Both the position numbers and the translations under genes were made by a program. DNA of 64,000 bases from the NCBI RefSeq assembly GCF_028640845.1, contig NC_080540.1, positions 234,519,794 through 234,583,793 of the forward strand, read 5' to 3'. The notes beneath the pieces were generated by a model that saw only the letters and a list, made by a program, of their open reading frames with translations, had not been told where the DNA came from and did not search any database. Shown piece by piece: positions 1-10,958 of the stretch. The stretch comes from Ahaetulla prasina. Its lineage: Eukaryota > Chordata > Lepidosauria > Squamata > Colubridae. The first letter of the stretch is position 1, and each line of letters begins with the position of its first letter.

Positions 1-1054
1 AATAACTCTATTTTCTATAGCCAGCCATGCCAGTATTAGCAAGTATTAAAAATGACCAGATGGAAGATAATCCCAAAGTGTCTGCATGGGAAACAAGATC
101 CAGAATTAAATGTTCTTGTGTGATCTTGGGAGGTCTGCTGAAAACTGCCTGTCTTGCGGCATTGATACCAGATGGTTAGAAAGTTCTTTAGAAATGATTC
201 TAATTCATATTCATTTAATAGATAAATAAATAATTAAACAAATGGAAACTGCTCTATGTGAAATCATAATGGTTGGGATAGTGACAACTGCTACATGTTA
301 TATTCAATATCTCTAATTAGGCAGAGAGAATTAAAAACTGCCAAGCAGATGTTCTACGCATCACAGTTAATCTCTTATACCATAGAAGTATTTAATGTTC
401 ATTTTGTATTTATTAAGTCAACAAATCCCTTTCAAAAATTCAAATTAATTATTTAATTGTCCTCAGAACATGAAACCAATGCCAATTATTGATTTTTTAT
501 TGAATACATATGTACCTTTCAGACCTAATAACTAATAAGGTTATTTAAGATTGGGTGTATAAACATTGAATCCCTAATTAAGCATTATGTTTAGCTCCAC
601 AGCAATGGGAATTGAGACACTAAAGCATCATTCCAAATAGTTTACGGCTTTTAAAAAATGGATCTTTCCTCCAATCCCTAAGAATTCCCTATTTAAATTT
701 ATAGGTGAATCTGTCAAATATTCTGGGCAATTTTCTGCTCATGGACCAATTCCTGAGAAATGCTGAGAATAAAATCAAGATTCAATATATCCCACTTTGT
801 CTTTTCTATCATTTTATACCCCAGATAGCAAGATAACTTTATGAAGGCAATTTATGTGCAGCATTATGTGTTGTATATATTAGCTGGGGAGCCCCCGGCT
901 TGTAAACCTCTATTTGAATAATCTCCACAAGCATTGAATCCTTGATAACATTCTAAGAAAGTTTTTCCCACTTCAGATTTAAGGCACATTTCCCACTATT
1001 TTTTTCTTAAGTACGTATACAAATTGGTGCATAAAATTCAGATATTGACTTAAT
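1..1054. other. AT-rich sequence, nothing recognised
   Basis: No long reading frame, tRNA-like box or terminal repeat was recognised here. The sequence is AT-rich and looks single-copy by eye. Confidence 0.5.
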
Positions 1055-1213
1055 TAATGGCTTGCCCTCAGAAGTTGTGGGTGCTCCATCCCTTGGGGTT
1101 TTTAAGATATCAGACAACCATTTGTCTGAAATGGTGCAGGATCTCCTGCTTGAAGATGGGGTTGGACTAGAAGACCTCCAAGGTCCCTTCCAAATTTGTT
1201 ATTCTGTTATTGT
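1055..1213 (+). mobile_element. CR1 LINE 3' tail
   Basis: Matches the end of the CR1 consensus in sense orientation: the remnant of the last codons (CAGAAGTTGTGGGTGCTCC), then GGTTGGACTAGAAGACCTCC and AAGGTCCCTTCCAA, ending in ATTCTGTTATTG. It is heavily 5'-truncated, as most CR1 copies are. It has no coding capacity. Confidence 0.85.
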
Positions 1214-1404
1214 TTAGCTCCCATTGAAATAAACCCAGTAGTTTTAAATATTGAGTAAGGAGAAAGAAAAAAAGAATTAGGTTACAAATTGGACTAAGGT
1301 ATTGTTTATTGATTGTTGTCTGTTGTCATAATTTTCTAGCCTAAGTTTCCAGAAACAAAATATATGTGAGTTCACAGAATCAATTAAACTAAACAAATTG
1401 CTTT

Positions 1405-1793
1405 ATACAGATAGAACTTAACTTATGACCACAAGTGAATGGAAAATTTCCATTGCCAACAAGGCAGTTAAGCGAGTTTTGCCCCTTTTCACGATCTTTC
1501 TTGCTACGGTTGTTAAGTGAATCACCACAGTTGTTAAGTGAACCCATCAATAAGTGAATCTGGCTTCCCTCATTTAATTTGCTTATCAGAAATGGTGATC
1601 ACATGACTCCGGCACAGTGCAATTATCATAAATATATGCCAATTCAGTTGTCAAGCATCTGAATTTTGATCATGTGACCATGGGGACACTGTAACAATTG
1701 TAAGTGTGAAAAAAACAGTCATAGGTCATTTTTTTCCAGTGCTGTTGTAATGGTCACTAAATGAATGGTTGTAAGTTGAGGACTATGTGTATG
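1405..1793. mobile_element. Tc1/mariner-type MITE (CTTATGACCAC family)
   Basis: A non-coding element beginning near CTTAACTTATGACCAC and ending GTAAGTTGAGGACTATGTGT, which are inverted relatives of each other. The interior contains repeated TTGTTAAGTGAA and ATGTGACCATGGGGA strings. A better preserved copy with TA at its left edge lies at 15600-16289, so I infer the mariner-like class from that copy. No transposase is present. Confidence 0.65.
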
Positions 1794-1942
1794 ATCTCCA
1801 GTATATATTATTGAAACAAGAGCGTTGCTGCTTACATTCTGCTTGTTAGTTGGTTGGGTATTGAGAGAAGGAAATAGCCATTGTTTTGAGGTGATCATTG
1901 CTGCTATCTTTACTTATTTTAAGGGTTACCATTTGTGTCCAA

Positions 1943-2040
1943 GGAGGGATGAGGTGGCTTAGTGGCTAAGATGCTGAGCTTGTCGATCGAAAGCTCAGCA
2001 GTTCAGCGGTTCGAATCAGAATATTATGGAGTGAGCTACA
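1943..2040 (+). mobile_element. Sauria-type SINE, 5' head only
   Basis: A tRNA-derived head with an A-box region (GTGGCTTAGTGGCTAAGATG) and B box (GCGGTTCGAATC). It stops shortly after the B box and lacks the body and (ACCTTT)n tail seen in the full copies. It starts directly after ATTTGTGTCCAA (1931-1942), which recurs exactly at 2580-2591 after the next SINE. Confidence 0.75.
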
Positions 2041-2079
2041 CCTCACAAAAGCTTATGTATTTTAATAAAATATGTACAG

Positions 2080-2220
2080 GTGTTCCTCACATCATAACTA
2101 TTTGTTCAGTGACTGTTCGAACTTGTGACAATGCTCATAAGTGGTATTTAAGGATTGGTTCTCATGGGTCTGGCCAACACAGCATCACACAATTACATAG
2201 TCGCTATTTATGAGCTTCTT
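2080..2220. repeat. Possible MITE fragment between two SINE units
   Basis: GTGTTCCTCACATCATAACTAT and the following ~110 bases loosely resemble the reverse strand of the MITE at 1405-1793 (terminal sequence, then TTCAGTGACTGTTCGAA). The match is degenerate and the call is tentative. Confidence 0.3.
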
Positions 2221-2232
2221 TGCTGATTTTGA

Positions 2233-2579
2233 GGGACACAGTGGCTCAGTAGCTAAGACACTGAGCTTGTCAATTGAAAGGTCGGCGGTTTGAATCCCTA
2301 GTGCCACGTAACGGGGTGAGCTCCCATTACTTGTCCCAACTTCTGCCAACCTAGCAGTTTGAAAGCACGTAAAAATGCAAGTAGAAAAATAGGGACCACC
2401 TTTGGTGGGAAGGTAACAGCATTACGTGCACCTTTGGCGTTTAGTCATGCTAGCCACATGACCACGGAGACGTCTTTGGACAGCGCTGGCTCTTCGGCTT
2501 TGAAACGGAGATGAGCATCGCCCCCTAGAGTTGGAAATGACTATCACATATGTGTGAGGGGAACCTTTACCTTTACCTT
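2233..2579 (+). mobile_element. Sauria-type tRNA-derived SINE, full length
   Basis: A box (GTGGCTCAGTAGCTAAGACA), B-box relative (GGTTTGAATCCC), a body with AGCACGTAAAAATGCAAGTAG and CACATGACCACGGAGACGTC, and an (ACCTTT)n tail. Near-identical copies lie at 18906-19249 and 44079-44430. The 3' part (GAGTTGGAAATGACTA) resembles the BovB 3' end, consistent with mobilisation by BovB. Confidence 0.85.
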
Positions 2580-2596
2580 ATTTGTGTCCAATGATA

Positions 2597-3045
2597 CAAG
2601 TGAAAATATTTGCAGATCCCTCGCATCCTGGACATAAACTGTTTCAACTCCTACCCTCAAAACAACGCTATAGAGCACTGCACACCAGAACAACTAGACA
2701 CAAGAACAGTTTTTTCCCGAAGGCCATCACTCTGCTAAACAAATAATTCCCTCAACACTGTCAGACTATTTACTGAATCTGCACTACTATTAATCGTTTC
2801 ATAGTTCCCATCACCAATGTCTTTCCACTTATGACTGTATGACTATAACTTGTTGCTGGCAATCCTTATGATTTATATTGATATATTGATCATCAATTGT
2901 GTTGTAAATGTTGTACCTTGATGAACGTATCTTTTCTTTTATGTACACTGAGAGCATATGCACCAAGACAAATTCCTTGTGTGTCCAATCACACTTGGCC
3001 AATAAAAAATTCTATTCTATTCTCTTCTATTCTATACTTCTAAGT
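2597..3045 (+). mobile_element. CR1/L3-type LINE 3' end with (ATTCT)n tail
   Basis: A 5'-truncated 3' end that includes a degenerate ORF2 end, readable in the better copy at 58990-59490 (a frame containing DPSHPAHKLFQLLPSKRRY). It ends TTCCTTGTGTGTCCAATCAC, CAATAAAAAATTC and then (ATTCT)n. CR1/L3 tails that seed AATAG-class microsatellites are described from snakes. Confidence 0.85.
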
Positions 3046-4107
3046 GGAATTTCTCTCTTTCATCCTGGTTCACCTTGTTTCTCTACAGTCCTCGTAAGCT
3101 GCCTCTGTCTCTTCATTGGTATGCTCGGCTTTGCCCTCCCAGCTGGTCCTGGGAGTGTAGTAAGAGTTTCCTACAGGCAGTTCCCAAGGAAGATATATAA
3201 TGGGTAGTGAAATAGTTTTCCCCAAGGCCCTATTTATCTGCACACTATTTATCACTCCGAATGTATTATTAGGTGGGGGAAAAAGTGTTACTGGTCTATG
3301 AAAAGCGGTCTCTCTCTCTCTCCCCCCCCCCCACCTCTCTCTCTGGAATCTGCTCAGATTGACAGAATTTACTAGCATTTCTCTTCACAGGTTCATTCAT
3401 TGGGAGTTTCCTGTATTTTCAACTCAGTAATTTAGAAGCCTTTGGAAATTAAGGAAACAGCCCTCTAAGGAACTGATATCTTTTGTGTGAAGAATCTGTC
3501 TATAGACTCCACAAGTGTAATTTAAAACAAATTAAGTTTTTAATGTCTTCTGGGTCTGTTCACGATAGACACATTTCTTCAGTTTTAATCTATTTGAATT
3601 GTGAGCATATATGGGCAAGAAACAACATAGTTCCCTTTAAGGAGAACATTAATGGTAGCCTAAGCTGGGAGGAGTGAATCATTCATCACTTATCATTGTG
3701 TGCTGTTTTCTTCTGAGGATGTTTGTTGATCATAATATACTTGATTAAGCTGAAAACTATGGCTTTCCCTTTTATCCCATTCACCTCCTTCCAACACTGA
3801 TTCTTTTTAAAAAGGATATCTACTAGTAACTAATACTGAATGAAGAAAATAGCAAGCATAAATCAGTATAAACTTCAAAGACCCATCATGTCTGCAATGC
3901 AAATAGCTGTTTCTAAATAGTATTTTTTTTAAAAAATATGATTAAAAAGATAAAAACTAATACAAAAAAAAAGAAAAAGAAAAAGAAAAAATGGCAAACG
4001 CAGAAACAACAAACAAAAAGAATAAATATAGTAAAGAAAAAGAAAAACATATAAAGAAAGATGAAGGAAAAATTATACTTGTACATTCCAACAAGTATAA
4101 TTTTTAG
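3046..4107. other. No gene recognised; pyrimidine and A-rich tracts
   Basis: Contains a CT/C tract near 3308-3347 and an A-rich run with repeated AAAAAG units around 3962-4055. The long overlapping frames on either strand are driven by these tracts and look spurious. Confidence 0.5.
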
Positions 4108-4213
4108 TAACTTGTTGTTGTTGTTAGTTGCAAAGTCATGTCCGACCCATTGCGACCCAATGGACAACATTCCTTCAGGCCTTCCTGTCCTCTACCATCC
4201 TCTGGAATCCATT

Positions 4214-4828
4214 TGTTCTGTCCCCCCCAACCACAACCAAGAAGACACGCGAGCTGACTATATTTGCCAGCAATTTATTCCTACAACAGATATCAGTGCT
4301 GGCAATGAACCTGCGATAGCCTGCCAAGTACTCTTATCTCCTCAGAAGCCAGTGTAAACTGCAGTTCATTGCTGGAGCAACCAAGAGTTCAGAAATAAAC
4401 AGAAATCCAGAAGCCAAATTCTTAGTCTCAAAACATTGCAGCCAAAGTTTCCAAGAGTCCGTTTTTGTCCATCACAAGAAGCTATAGAGCAGCTCCTCCT
4501 GCTTTTATACCATGTGGGGTGTGGCTCCGTGACTCAGCACTCTCTAGGCCTGCCCCACCCCCTCTTTTGTTGTTCCCACCTCTCCTTTCTGTGATGCCTG
4601 GGATTTAACTAGGGCTGATTGTCAGCAGCTGAGTCTTGAGATGTTGTCTGGGAGGGGGAAGGTGCGGGAGAAAGAGGCCTCATCATCTCCTCCACCTGTC
4701 CTGCCTCTGGAACCTGGAGCAGAGCCAGAGAGGAAGGCCCTGCAGAGGGAAGCCCTGTCAGCTCTTCCCCCTCACTTTCTGAGTCACTCTCTGCCAGGAG
4801 GCCAGGCTCAGGAGCCGAAGACACAACA
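4214..4828 (-). mobile_element. Solo LTR with 5-bp TSD (CCATT)
   Basis: Begins TG and ends CA. CCATT flanks it on both sides (4209-4213 and 4829-4833), and removing it restores the BovB sequence. On the minus strand it reads TGTTGTGTCTTCGG..., has a TATA-like GGTATAAAAGC and an AATAAA signal before the end. No internal region or second LTR is adjacent, so it is a recombined solo LTR. Its class (Ty3/gypsy or ERV) cannot be settled from the LTR alone. Confidence 0.85.
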
Positions 4829-4833
4829 CCATT

Positions 4834-5022
4834 TAAGCTCACGTCTACTGCTTCAGTGACTCCATCCAGCCACCTCGTTCTTTCTCGTCCCATTCTTCTT
4901 TTGCCCTCAGTCTTTCCCAGCATTAGGCTCTTCTCCAGTGAGTCCTTCCTTCTCATTAGGTGGCCAAAGTATTTGAGTTTCATTTTCAGGATCTGGCCTT
5001 CTAAAGAGAAGTCAGGGTTCAA
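4834..5022 (-). pseudogene. BovB ORF C-terminal remnant
   Basis: The minus-strand translation contains KYFGHLMRRKDSLEKSL, then RTRWLDGVTEAVDVSL, the C-terminal signature of RTE/BovB reverse-transcriptase polyproteins. About 60 residues remain. The frame is cut by the LTR insertion, so a longer apparent frame down to 4609 is a BovB-LTR fusion and not a gene. The endonuclease and RT domains are absent. Confidence 0.85.
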
Positions 5023-5040
5023 CTCCTCTAGGACTGACCA

Positions 5041-5785
5041 TTTTTTTTTTAGAAACTTACGTATCTCTTAAAATAAAGCAAATGATCTCTTAGCAATGAA
5101 CAAATCCTTAAAGCCTCTTTGTTCAGTCTTGATCAGCAAAAGCCCATTAAAGATTATCAGGTATTAAAACATATCTATTTTAAACCTGATGTAATAAACC
5201 ACATTTATGTTCCTTTCTTTCTTTTTTTTTTTAAACAGCCTTGATGTTTATGCCCCTTCAAATAAGTGCCTAAAACTGGATTTCTTTTCATTTTGTTTTC
5301 ATTGTTCCTTCTCATAACATTCTTCAAAGCTTTAACAAATGTTTTTTGTAAATCCATTATAGGAAAATTATCCAAGTTAGTCTCTTGATTTGTTATTTGC
5401 ACATCCATTTTAATTCTTATCAATCAGCTAGTTTCTTTTGTATGTCCAGGGTAGCATCTTTTTTCATATAATTCTTGTGGTATGTCATTTTCATAACAAT
5501 TTTGAAACATAATCTTCTCATAGAGGCAGCTAATCTTAAAATTAACTTCTTGGCCCATGGTTCAAAAATAACCTTCAGTATTTCCAACATTAAAATATTT
5601 TGCACTGTCTATGTCTCCTCAAATGGTGATGAAACGTTTGCAACCCAATTGCCAAGCTTGGAGCTCCACCAATGAAGATATTTTTCATTCTGCCTTAATA
5701 AGAAATTTTTTAGTGTTCTTCTCCTTTAATTATAATTATTCATTCCTTTGGTTATCTTGGGTGTTCAACCTTTAAAGCCTCATCC

Positions 5786-5858
<73 letters not shown>

Positions 5859-7355
5859 TTAAAGCATTTTCCCACTGGAAGGACTCTTATAATTCCAAAA
5901 TCTTCTTTTAAATTCATTTGGACCCTTAGCCCGTTTACAATTTTCAAAATCAAAATTCTAATCTATCTTTTGCTGTTTATTCCATAACCTTTTTTAAAAT
6001 GTCTTTAAACTTGTATTTAAAACTTGTTTGGTTAAGGATTTCAGGAATTGCTGAGGCACTGACCTCAGTATGAACAAAAAGATGACTATTCCCTTATCTT
6101 CGAGAGCTGAAAACTGGTAGAGACTATTATCTTTAGGTCTCCTCATGAGAAGCACCCGTATGGTGTACTTGTGGGCAAACTAAAGGCTTCTCCTTGTCCA
6201 GAGTGGAATTACGAAGAGCCAGTCTATTCACTGCCTCTTTATAATACTGTGGTTGTTGTGGGTTCAACTTTTAGCACAACCATCTTCAGTTCTCCATGTC
6301 TTCCCTGGAAATCCCAGATAGCTGAAAATAGCTGTTGATGAGTTTGCCATGCTTACTGAACTGAATAACTATAACAGAGCTTCATTTGCATTAGTAGTTT
6401 TGGTGCCAACATATCTTGCTAACCTCTGAATATCAGATGGAATCAGGGGTTGAGAAGAAAGCTGCCTGCAAAGTAAGTAGCATGACACTCTTGATTACCC
6501 TCTCTAGATCCAGGTTTCAGACAACCATAACGGGTGTTTTGACAACCTCTCACTTATAGCCAGGTAATAGTACAGCAGCCCACATAAGCCAATACTCTTT
6601 CCCACTTCACCTCCACCCCGTCCCCTATCCAGCCTCGTGGAACTTCTTGAAATATGAATCCTACCGAGGCTCTGAAACCTGAGATTGAAATGGTTATGAA
6701 GAGACTTTTATTGGATGATTTTTTTCCCCTTGCCAGGCACAAATAAACACTCTCAATAGGGTGCTTACCACACAGTGTGTCAGCAGATATTATGCAGTCT
6801 GGTGCTGAGTGGATGTGTCAGCTGCCCATTAGACCACACTAAAATAGAATTGCCAGGAGCCTGAAGCATGAAGCATGATATTAGATAAAGTGATGAAATT
6901 TCACTCGATTAAAGAGCCAGGTCAAGGACAGTTACCTCAGGAAATTCTTTTTTCTCCCTTCAAATAGTTCTTGCACTTTGATGAATTTATCCCTTTTCTG
7001 CTTATTTCTTTATTATCATATTTCAAACTATCCGGGTGATGAATTTTATGCTCTCCAGCCTCTGACAGATTGAGAAAGCTGGAATCATCTGCCTTATTTA
7101 TTTATTTGGGGGGGAAGAAGGAAGGGAGGGGTTACCCAAAGGCCTCCAGAAGAAACTGACTACAACACTGAGACCCCAGCCTTTGCGTAGATGTTGGTTT
7201 GGTTTGTGAATGATGTGTGATAATAGTTGCTTTCTTTTCTTTCTTTCTTTTTCATAGAAGAAAAGGGATTGGAGCAAGTTTGGTCTCTCAGCATTTTATT
7301 TAGGATAACTGAGAGTTAAATTTAGTGCAGCGCCTAAAGGCACTAAATGCATATT
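5041..7355. other. No gene identified; weak unidentified frames
   Basis: Holds the (ATT)n tract at 5786-5858. Minus-strand frames at 5205-5423 and 5420-5605 are Lys-rich and overlap by a few bases, as an element ORF broken by a frameshift might, and a poly-T run at 5222-5234 could be the tail of a minus-strand retroelement. I do not recognise the protein. 5990-7355 shows nothing recognisable. Confidence 0.4.
5786..5858. repeat. (ATT)n microsatellite
   Basis: About 24 uninterrupted ATT units. Confidence 0.97.
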
Positions 7356-7466
7356 CATCTCATCTCATCTTATCTTATCTTATCTTATCTTATCTTATCT
7401 TATCTTATCTTATCTTATCTTATCTTATCTTATCTTATCTTATCTTATCTTATCTTATCTTATCTT
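7356..7466. repeat. (ATCTT)n pentanucleotide microsatellite
   Basis: About 20 near-perfect TATCT units. The tract is joined directly to the 3' end of the minus-strand L2-like LINE that starts at 7467, so it appears to be the expanded tail of that insertion. Confidence 0.95.
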
Positions 7467-8031
7467 GCAGCCTATTCGCTCATGGCGACTCAAGGTGGCT
7501 TACAAAATATAAAACCACATTTAAAACAATAAAACTAATAAAAAGAAACAAATAAATTAATATAGCATAATATAATAAAATCGCCCCCACCCTGGTGACA
7601 GCAGATCATACTAGCCATTTAATGGGCTCCATCTCGCTCTGGGTTTCCCAGGCCCACTGGCAGAACCAGGTCTTCAGAGCCTTCCAGAAGAGTATTAGAG
7701 TGGGGGCCATTTTAATCTCTGGGGGAATGATGTTCCAGAGAGAGGGAGCACCATGGAGAAGGCCCTTCTTCTGGGTCCCACCAGGTGTGTCTCCCTAGGG
7801 GATGGGACCCGCAACATTCCCTGCCTCCTCGCTATGATGGTTTCTGGTAGATGTGACTGGCAAGAGACGGTCCCTCAGATAACCTGATCTCAAGCCATGA
7901 AGGGCTTTAAAGGTGACAACCAGCACCTTGAATTGCACCCAGAAGCAAATCAGCAGCCAATGCAACTCCCGCAGGAGAGGTGATACATGTGCACACTGGG
8001 GTCTGCACAGTACGATGCGGGTAGTTGAATT

Positions 8032-8907
8032 TTACACCAACTGGAGCTTCCGGATGCTCTTCAAGGGCAGCCCCATGTAGAGCATGTTGCAATAGTCAAG
8101 ACGGGAAGTGACTAGGGCATTAGTGACTATGAATAGGGATTGTTGGTCCAGGAAAGGGCATAGCTGGCACACAACCCACAGTTGCACAAAGGCTCTCCTG
8201 GCCACGACCGCCACCTGTTCTTTGAGCAGGAGTTGTGAGTCCATGAGAACCCCCAGATTACGCACAGGGTCTGTTTGGGGTAGTGCCACCCCATCCAAGA
8301 CCAAATACGGCAATTCTCCCTGAGCCAACGAACCCCAAACCCAGAACTATTCAGTCTTTCTAGGTTTTATTTTCAACCTATTGCTCCCCATCCAGCCCCT
8401 AACAGCCTTCAGGCTGCTTAATTTACCATGGACTCAGACATACAGCTGGGTATCATCAGCATACTGATTATAACTCAGTCCATGGTGATGGATGATCTCA
8501 CCCAGTAGCTTTATATAAATGTTGAACAGGAGTGGAGAGAGTACTGAGCCCTGCAGAACCCTGCAAAGCAGTAGATGAGGGTTGGATCTCTTCCGTCCTA
8601 TCAACACTGACTGAGAGCGGCAGCAGAGGAAGGAAGTAAACCAGGATAGAACAAGACTTCCCACTCCCATCCCCCAAAGCCGCTCCAGGAGAATACCATT
8701 GTTGATGGTATCAAAAACTGCTGAGAGGTCAAGTAGAGCAAGGATGGAGGCACTACCCCAATCCCACTCCCGCCAGAGATCATCCAAAAGTGCAACCAAA
8801 GACATTTCTGTCTCAAATCCAGGTCTGAATTCTGACTGGTAGGGGTCAAGATAATCTGTTTCAAACTGGAGCTGTTGCGCAACCACCTTCTCAACTACCT
8901 TCCCCAA
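8032..8907 (-). pseudogene. L2-like reverse transcriptase remnant
   Basis: The frame 8434-8907 (157 codons) carries the RT core: DPYQSEFRPGFETEMSLVAL, LLDLSAVFDTINNGILLERL, GSVLSPLLFNIY and the intact catalytic box YADDTQLY. A second frame, 8032-8328, continues the ORF2 connection region (VRNLGVLMDSQLLLKEQV, YCNMLYMGLPLKSIRKLQLV). The two are separated by a frameshift and stop, so no complete ORF2 remains and the endonuclease domain is not open. The YADDTQLY motif and the SAxFDTI block favour the L2 group over CR1. Confidence 0.85.
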
Positions 8908-9039
8908 AAAGGAAAGATTGGAGACAGGTCAGAAATTATCCAACTGGGTGGAGTCCAGCGATGGCTTTTTAAAAGGGGTGGACCACAGCCTCCTTAAAGT
9001 GCTGGGTCACTGCCTCCTCCTGTAGGGAAGCATTAATCA

Positions 9040-9466
9040 TCCGTTGTAATGTCCTTCCTGCAATGACTTCTTCAGTTTCAATAACAATAACATAAGAGCT
9101 ACCAACAGATTTAAACTCAACGTCAACCGCTCCAGTTTAGATTGCAGAAAACACGATTTCTGTAATAGAATTATCTATGCTTGGAATGCATTACCTGACT
9201 CTGTGGTCTCTTCTCATAACTCCAAAAGCTTTACTCAAAATCTATCCATGGTTGACCTCACAACATTCCTAAGAGGACTCTAAGGGGCGTGCATAAGAGC
9301 ACAAACGTGCCTACCATTCCTGTCCTATTGTTTCTTCCTATATATATATATATGTTTATATTACCTTGTTTCTCCTCATATATATGTTTATATATTATAT
9401 AATCCTTTATGTAATGCTTGTATATATTGTTACGACAAATAAATAAATAAAAAAAATTAAAAAAAA
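9040..9466 (+). mobile_element. CR1/L3-type LINE 3' end with 8-bp TSD
   Basis: Inserted into the L2-like LINE, with ATTAATCA on both sides (9032-9039 and 9467-9474). Its 3' UTR (GAATGCATTACCTGACTC, CTAAGGGGCGTGCATAAGAG, TTGTTACGACAAATAAATAA) is the same family, in the opposite orientation, as the 3' end of the element at 46008-47745. It is 5'-truncated with no open frame. Confidence 0.85.
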
Positions 9467-9970
9467 ATTAATCACTATCAGAGTCCACCCGCCTATCACC
9501 TCCTGGGAAGTTTTCACAAGCCAGGAGGGACATGGGTCTAAAACACAGGTGCTTGCACACATACTCCCTAGGATCCTTCCACTTCCTTGGAAACAACAGG
9601 ATCAAACTGTTCCCAGATAACAGGGCAAGAACCTGCCTCAGGGGCTTCTACTGGACCAGCAACCAAACCGGCATCTAACTGGGAATGAAGTCGAGCAATT
9701 TTGTCTTCCAGAATATCTGTAAATTCCTCATTGCACCCTTCAGGTGGAATTCAAACTCCTGCTTCCCCAGGTGGAGGAGGCTCACCTTAAAGTGAGTGAG
9801 TGATTATCTGAAGATGCAATTAGTGTGGAGAAGTATTTACACTTCGCCGCACAAATCTCCATGAGGTAGGCCTTAAAAGCAGCTCTTACTCATGTTCGAT
9901 CGAGTTCATCCTTTGTCTTTCGCCATGGAACACTATAACTGTAAACTGTGGTATGAAAAGGGGAATGTTA

Positions 9971-10200
9971 AGCCCTGGTGGTACAGTGGTTGAAATGCAT
10001 AATTGCAGGCAAACTCTGCCCATAGTCTAGAGTTTAATCTTGACAGGACTTGTGATTGATTCAGCCTCTCATCCTTCTGAGGTCGGTAAAATGAGACCCA
10101 GATTGTTGGAGGCAATACGCTGACATTGTAAACCACCAAGAAAGTTTGGTAAAAACATTATGAAGTGATATAAAAGTCTAAGTGCTATTTATATTTGTAT
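9971..10200 (+). mobile_element. tRNA-derived SINE (GTGGTACAGTGGTTGAAATG type)
   Basis: A tRNA-like head, a central block (TCATCCTTCTGAGGTCGGTA, AATGAGACCCAGATTGTTGG) and an end GATATAAAAGTCTAAGTGCT with a short (ATTT/TGT) tail. It is the same family as 20881-21126 and 50667-50895, and more diverged. Confidence 0.8.
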
Positions 10201-10337
10201 TTGAGCCTTCAGAAGAAGTCCTGTGACTTCACACAATATTCTACTATTTGATTACACTTTGATTATACTTTGAGTACATTTGATTACTCTTACACTGATT
10301 GGTATTTCCCTCTTTTTTTTGCAAGGGTAGTCTAAAC

Positions 10338-10475
10338 CAGCAATCTGCAACCTTGGCAACTTTAAGACTTGTGGACTTCAACTTCCAGAATTCCTCAACC
10401 AGCTATTCTATGTTGGCTGGGAAATTCTGGGAGTTGAAGTCCACAGTCTTAAAGTTGCCAAGGTTGGAGACCCAG
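10338..10475. mobile_element. Palindromic hAT-type MITE
   Basis: The two arms read into each other (GCAACCTTGGCAACTTTAAG ... CTTAAAGTTGCCAAGGTTGG). The 8-bp flanks are GTCTAAAC and GTCTAATC (one mismatch), as expected for hAT insertions. Near-identical copies lie at 38225-38359 and 48772-48906. Confidence 0.85.
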
Positions 10476-10565
10476 GTCTAATCATTAATGTTAACTCCTG
10501 ATGGTTCTGATTTTTTTGTATACTCTGTAGTAGTAGTAGTAGTTACTACTCTAACAATAAAATTA

Positions 10566-10958
10566 CCGTATATACTCGAATATAAGCCGATCCGAGTATA
10601 AGCCGAGGTCCCCAATTTTACCCCAAAAACTGGGGTAAACTGGGGACTCGAGTATAAGCCGAGGGTGGGAAATGAGGCACCTACCGGTTGGGGAAACCCT
10701 CCCTCCCTCAGCTGAGAAGGCTGGCGGCTCCCCCGCCCCGCCCTCTCACTGCACCGGCAGGGCTTCAGTCCGGTAAAATGTGAAAAAAAAAAAAAAAAAA
10801 AACTCGAGTATAAGCCGTATATACTCGAGTATAAGCCGAGGGGCTTAAAAAAAACAAAACTTGAGTATAAGCCGTATAGACCCGAGTATAAGCCGAGGGG
10901 ACGTTTTTCAGCACAAAAAATGTGCTGAAAAACTTGGCTTATACTCGAGTATATACGG
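10566..10958. mobile_element. Tc1/mariner-type MITE (CCGTATATACTCG family)
   Basis: Terminal inverted repeats CCGTATATACTCGAATATAA / TTATACTCGAGTATATACGG, flanked by TA on each side. The interior repeats the TIR motif several times (GAGTATAAGCCGAGG) and includes an A tract and a perfect hairpin around 10901-10930. Non-coding. Confidence 0.85.

Larger units (their letters stand above)
4112..5040 (-). mobile_element. BovB (RTE) LINE 3' end, interrupted by a solo LTR
   Basis: Read on the minus strand, this is the last part of the RTE/BovB ORF followed by the characteristic 3' end (on the plus strand, GCAAAGTCATGTCCGACCCA then a (GTT)n stretch). The two halves, 4112-4213 and 4829-5040, are contiguous in the BovB consensus and are separated by the LTR at 4214-4828. 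The copy is 5'-truncated. Confidence 0.92.
7467..9930 (-). mobile_element. L2-like LINE, 3' half, with a nested insertion
   Basis: On the minus strand this contains the RT domain (8434-8907), a C-terminal ORF2 part and a 3' UTR ending GCCACCTTGAGTCGCCATGA followed by the pentanucleotide tract. It is a diverged relative of the plus-strand element at 27216-31485. A CR1/L3-type tail inserted at 9040-9466 splits it, and 9475-9930 continues upstream ORF2 sequence. Its 5' boundary is uncertain. Confidence 0.75.

Noticed and set aside
1946..2010. tRNA gene candidates at SINE heads (also 2233, 18906, 44079)
   Set aside because: A and B boxes are present, but the copies continue into SINE bodies with TSDs, so they are SINE promoters and not tRNA genes.
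3913..4170. Minus-strand frame of 85 codons rich in Phe
   Set aside because: It is produced by the A-rich plus-strand run and runs into the BovB tail; low complexity, no domain.
4609..5022. 137-codon minus-strand frame that looks like one protein
   Set aside because: It is a fusion across an insertion boundary: BovB C-terminus up to 4829, then LTR sequence.
7325..7555. Ser/Leu/Ile/Tyr repeat proteins over 7325-7555
   Set aside because: Translation of the (ATCTT)n microsatellite.
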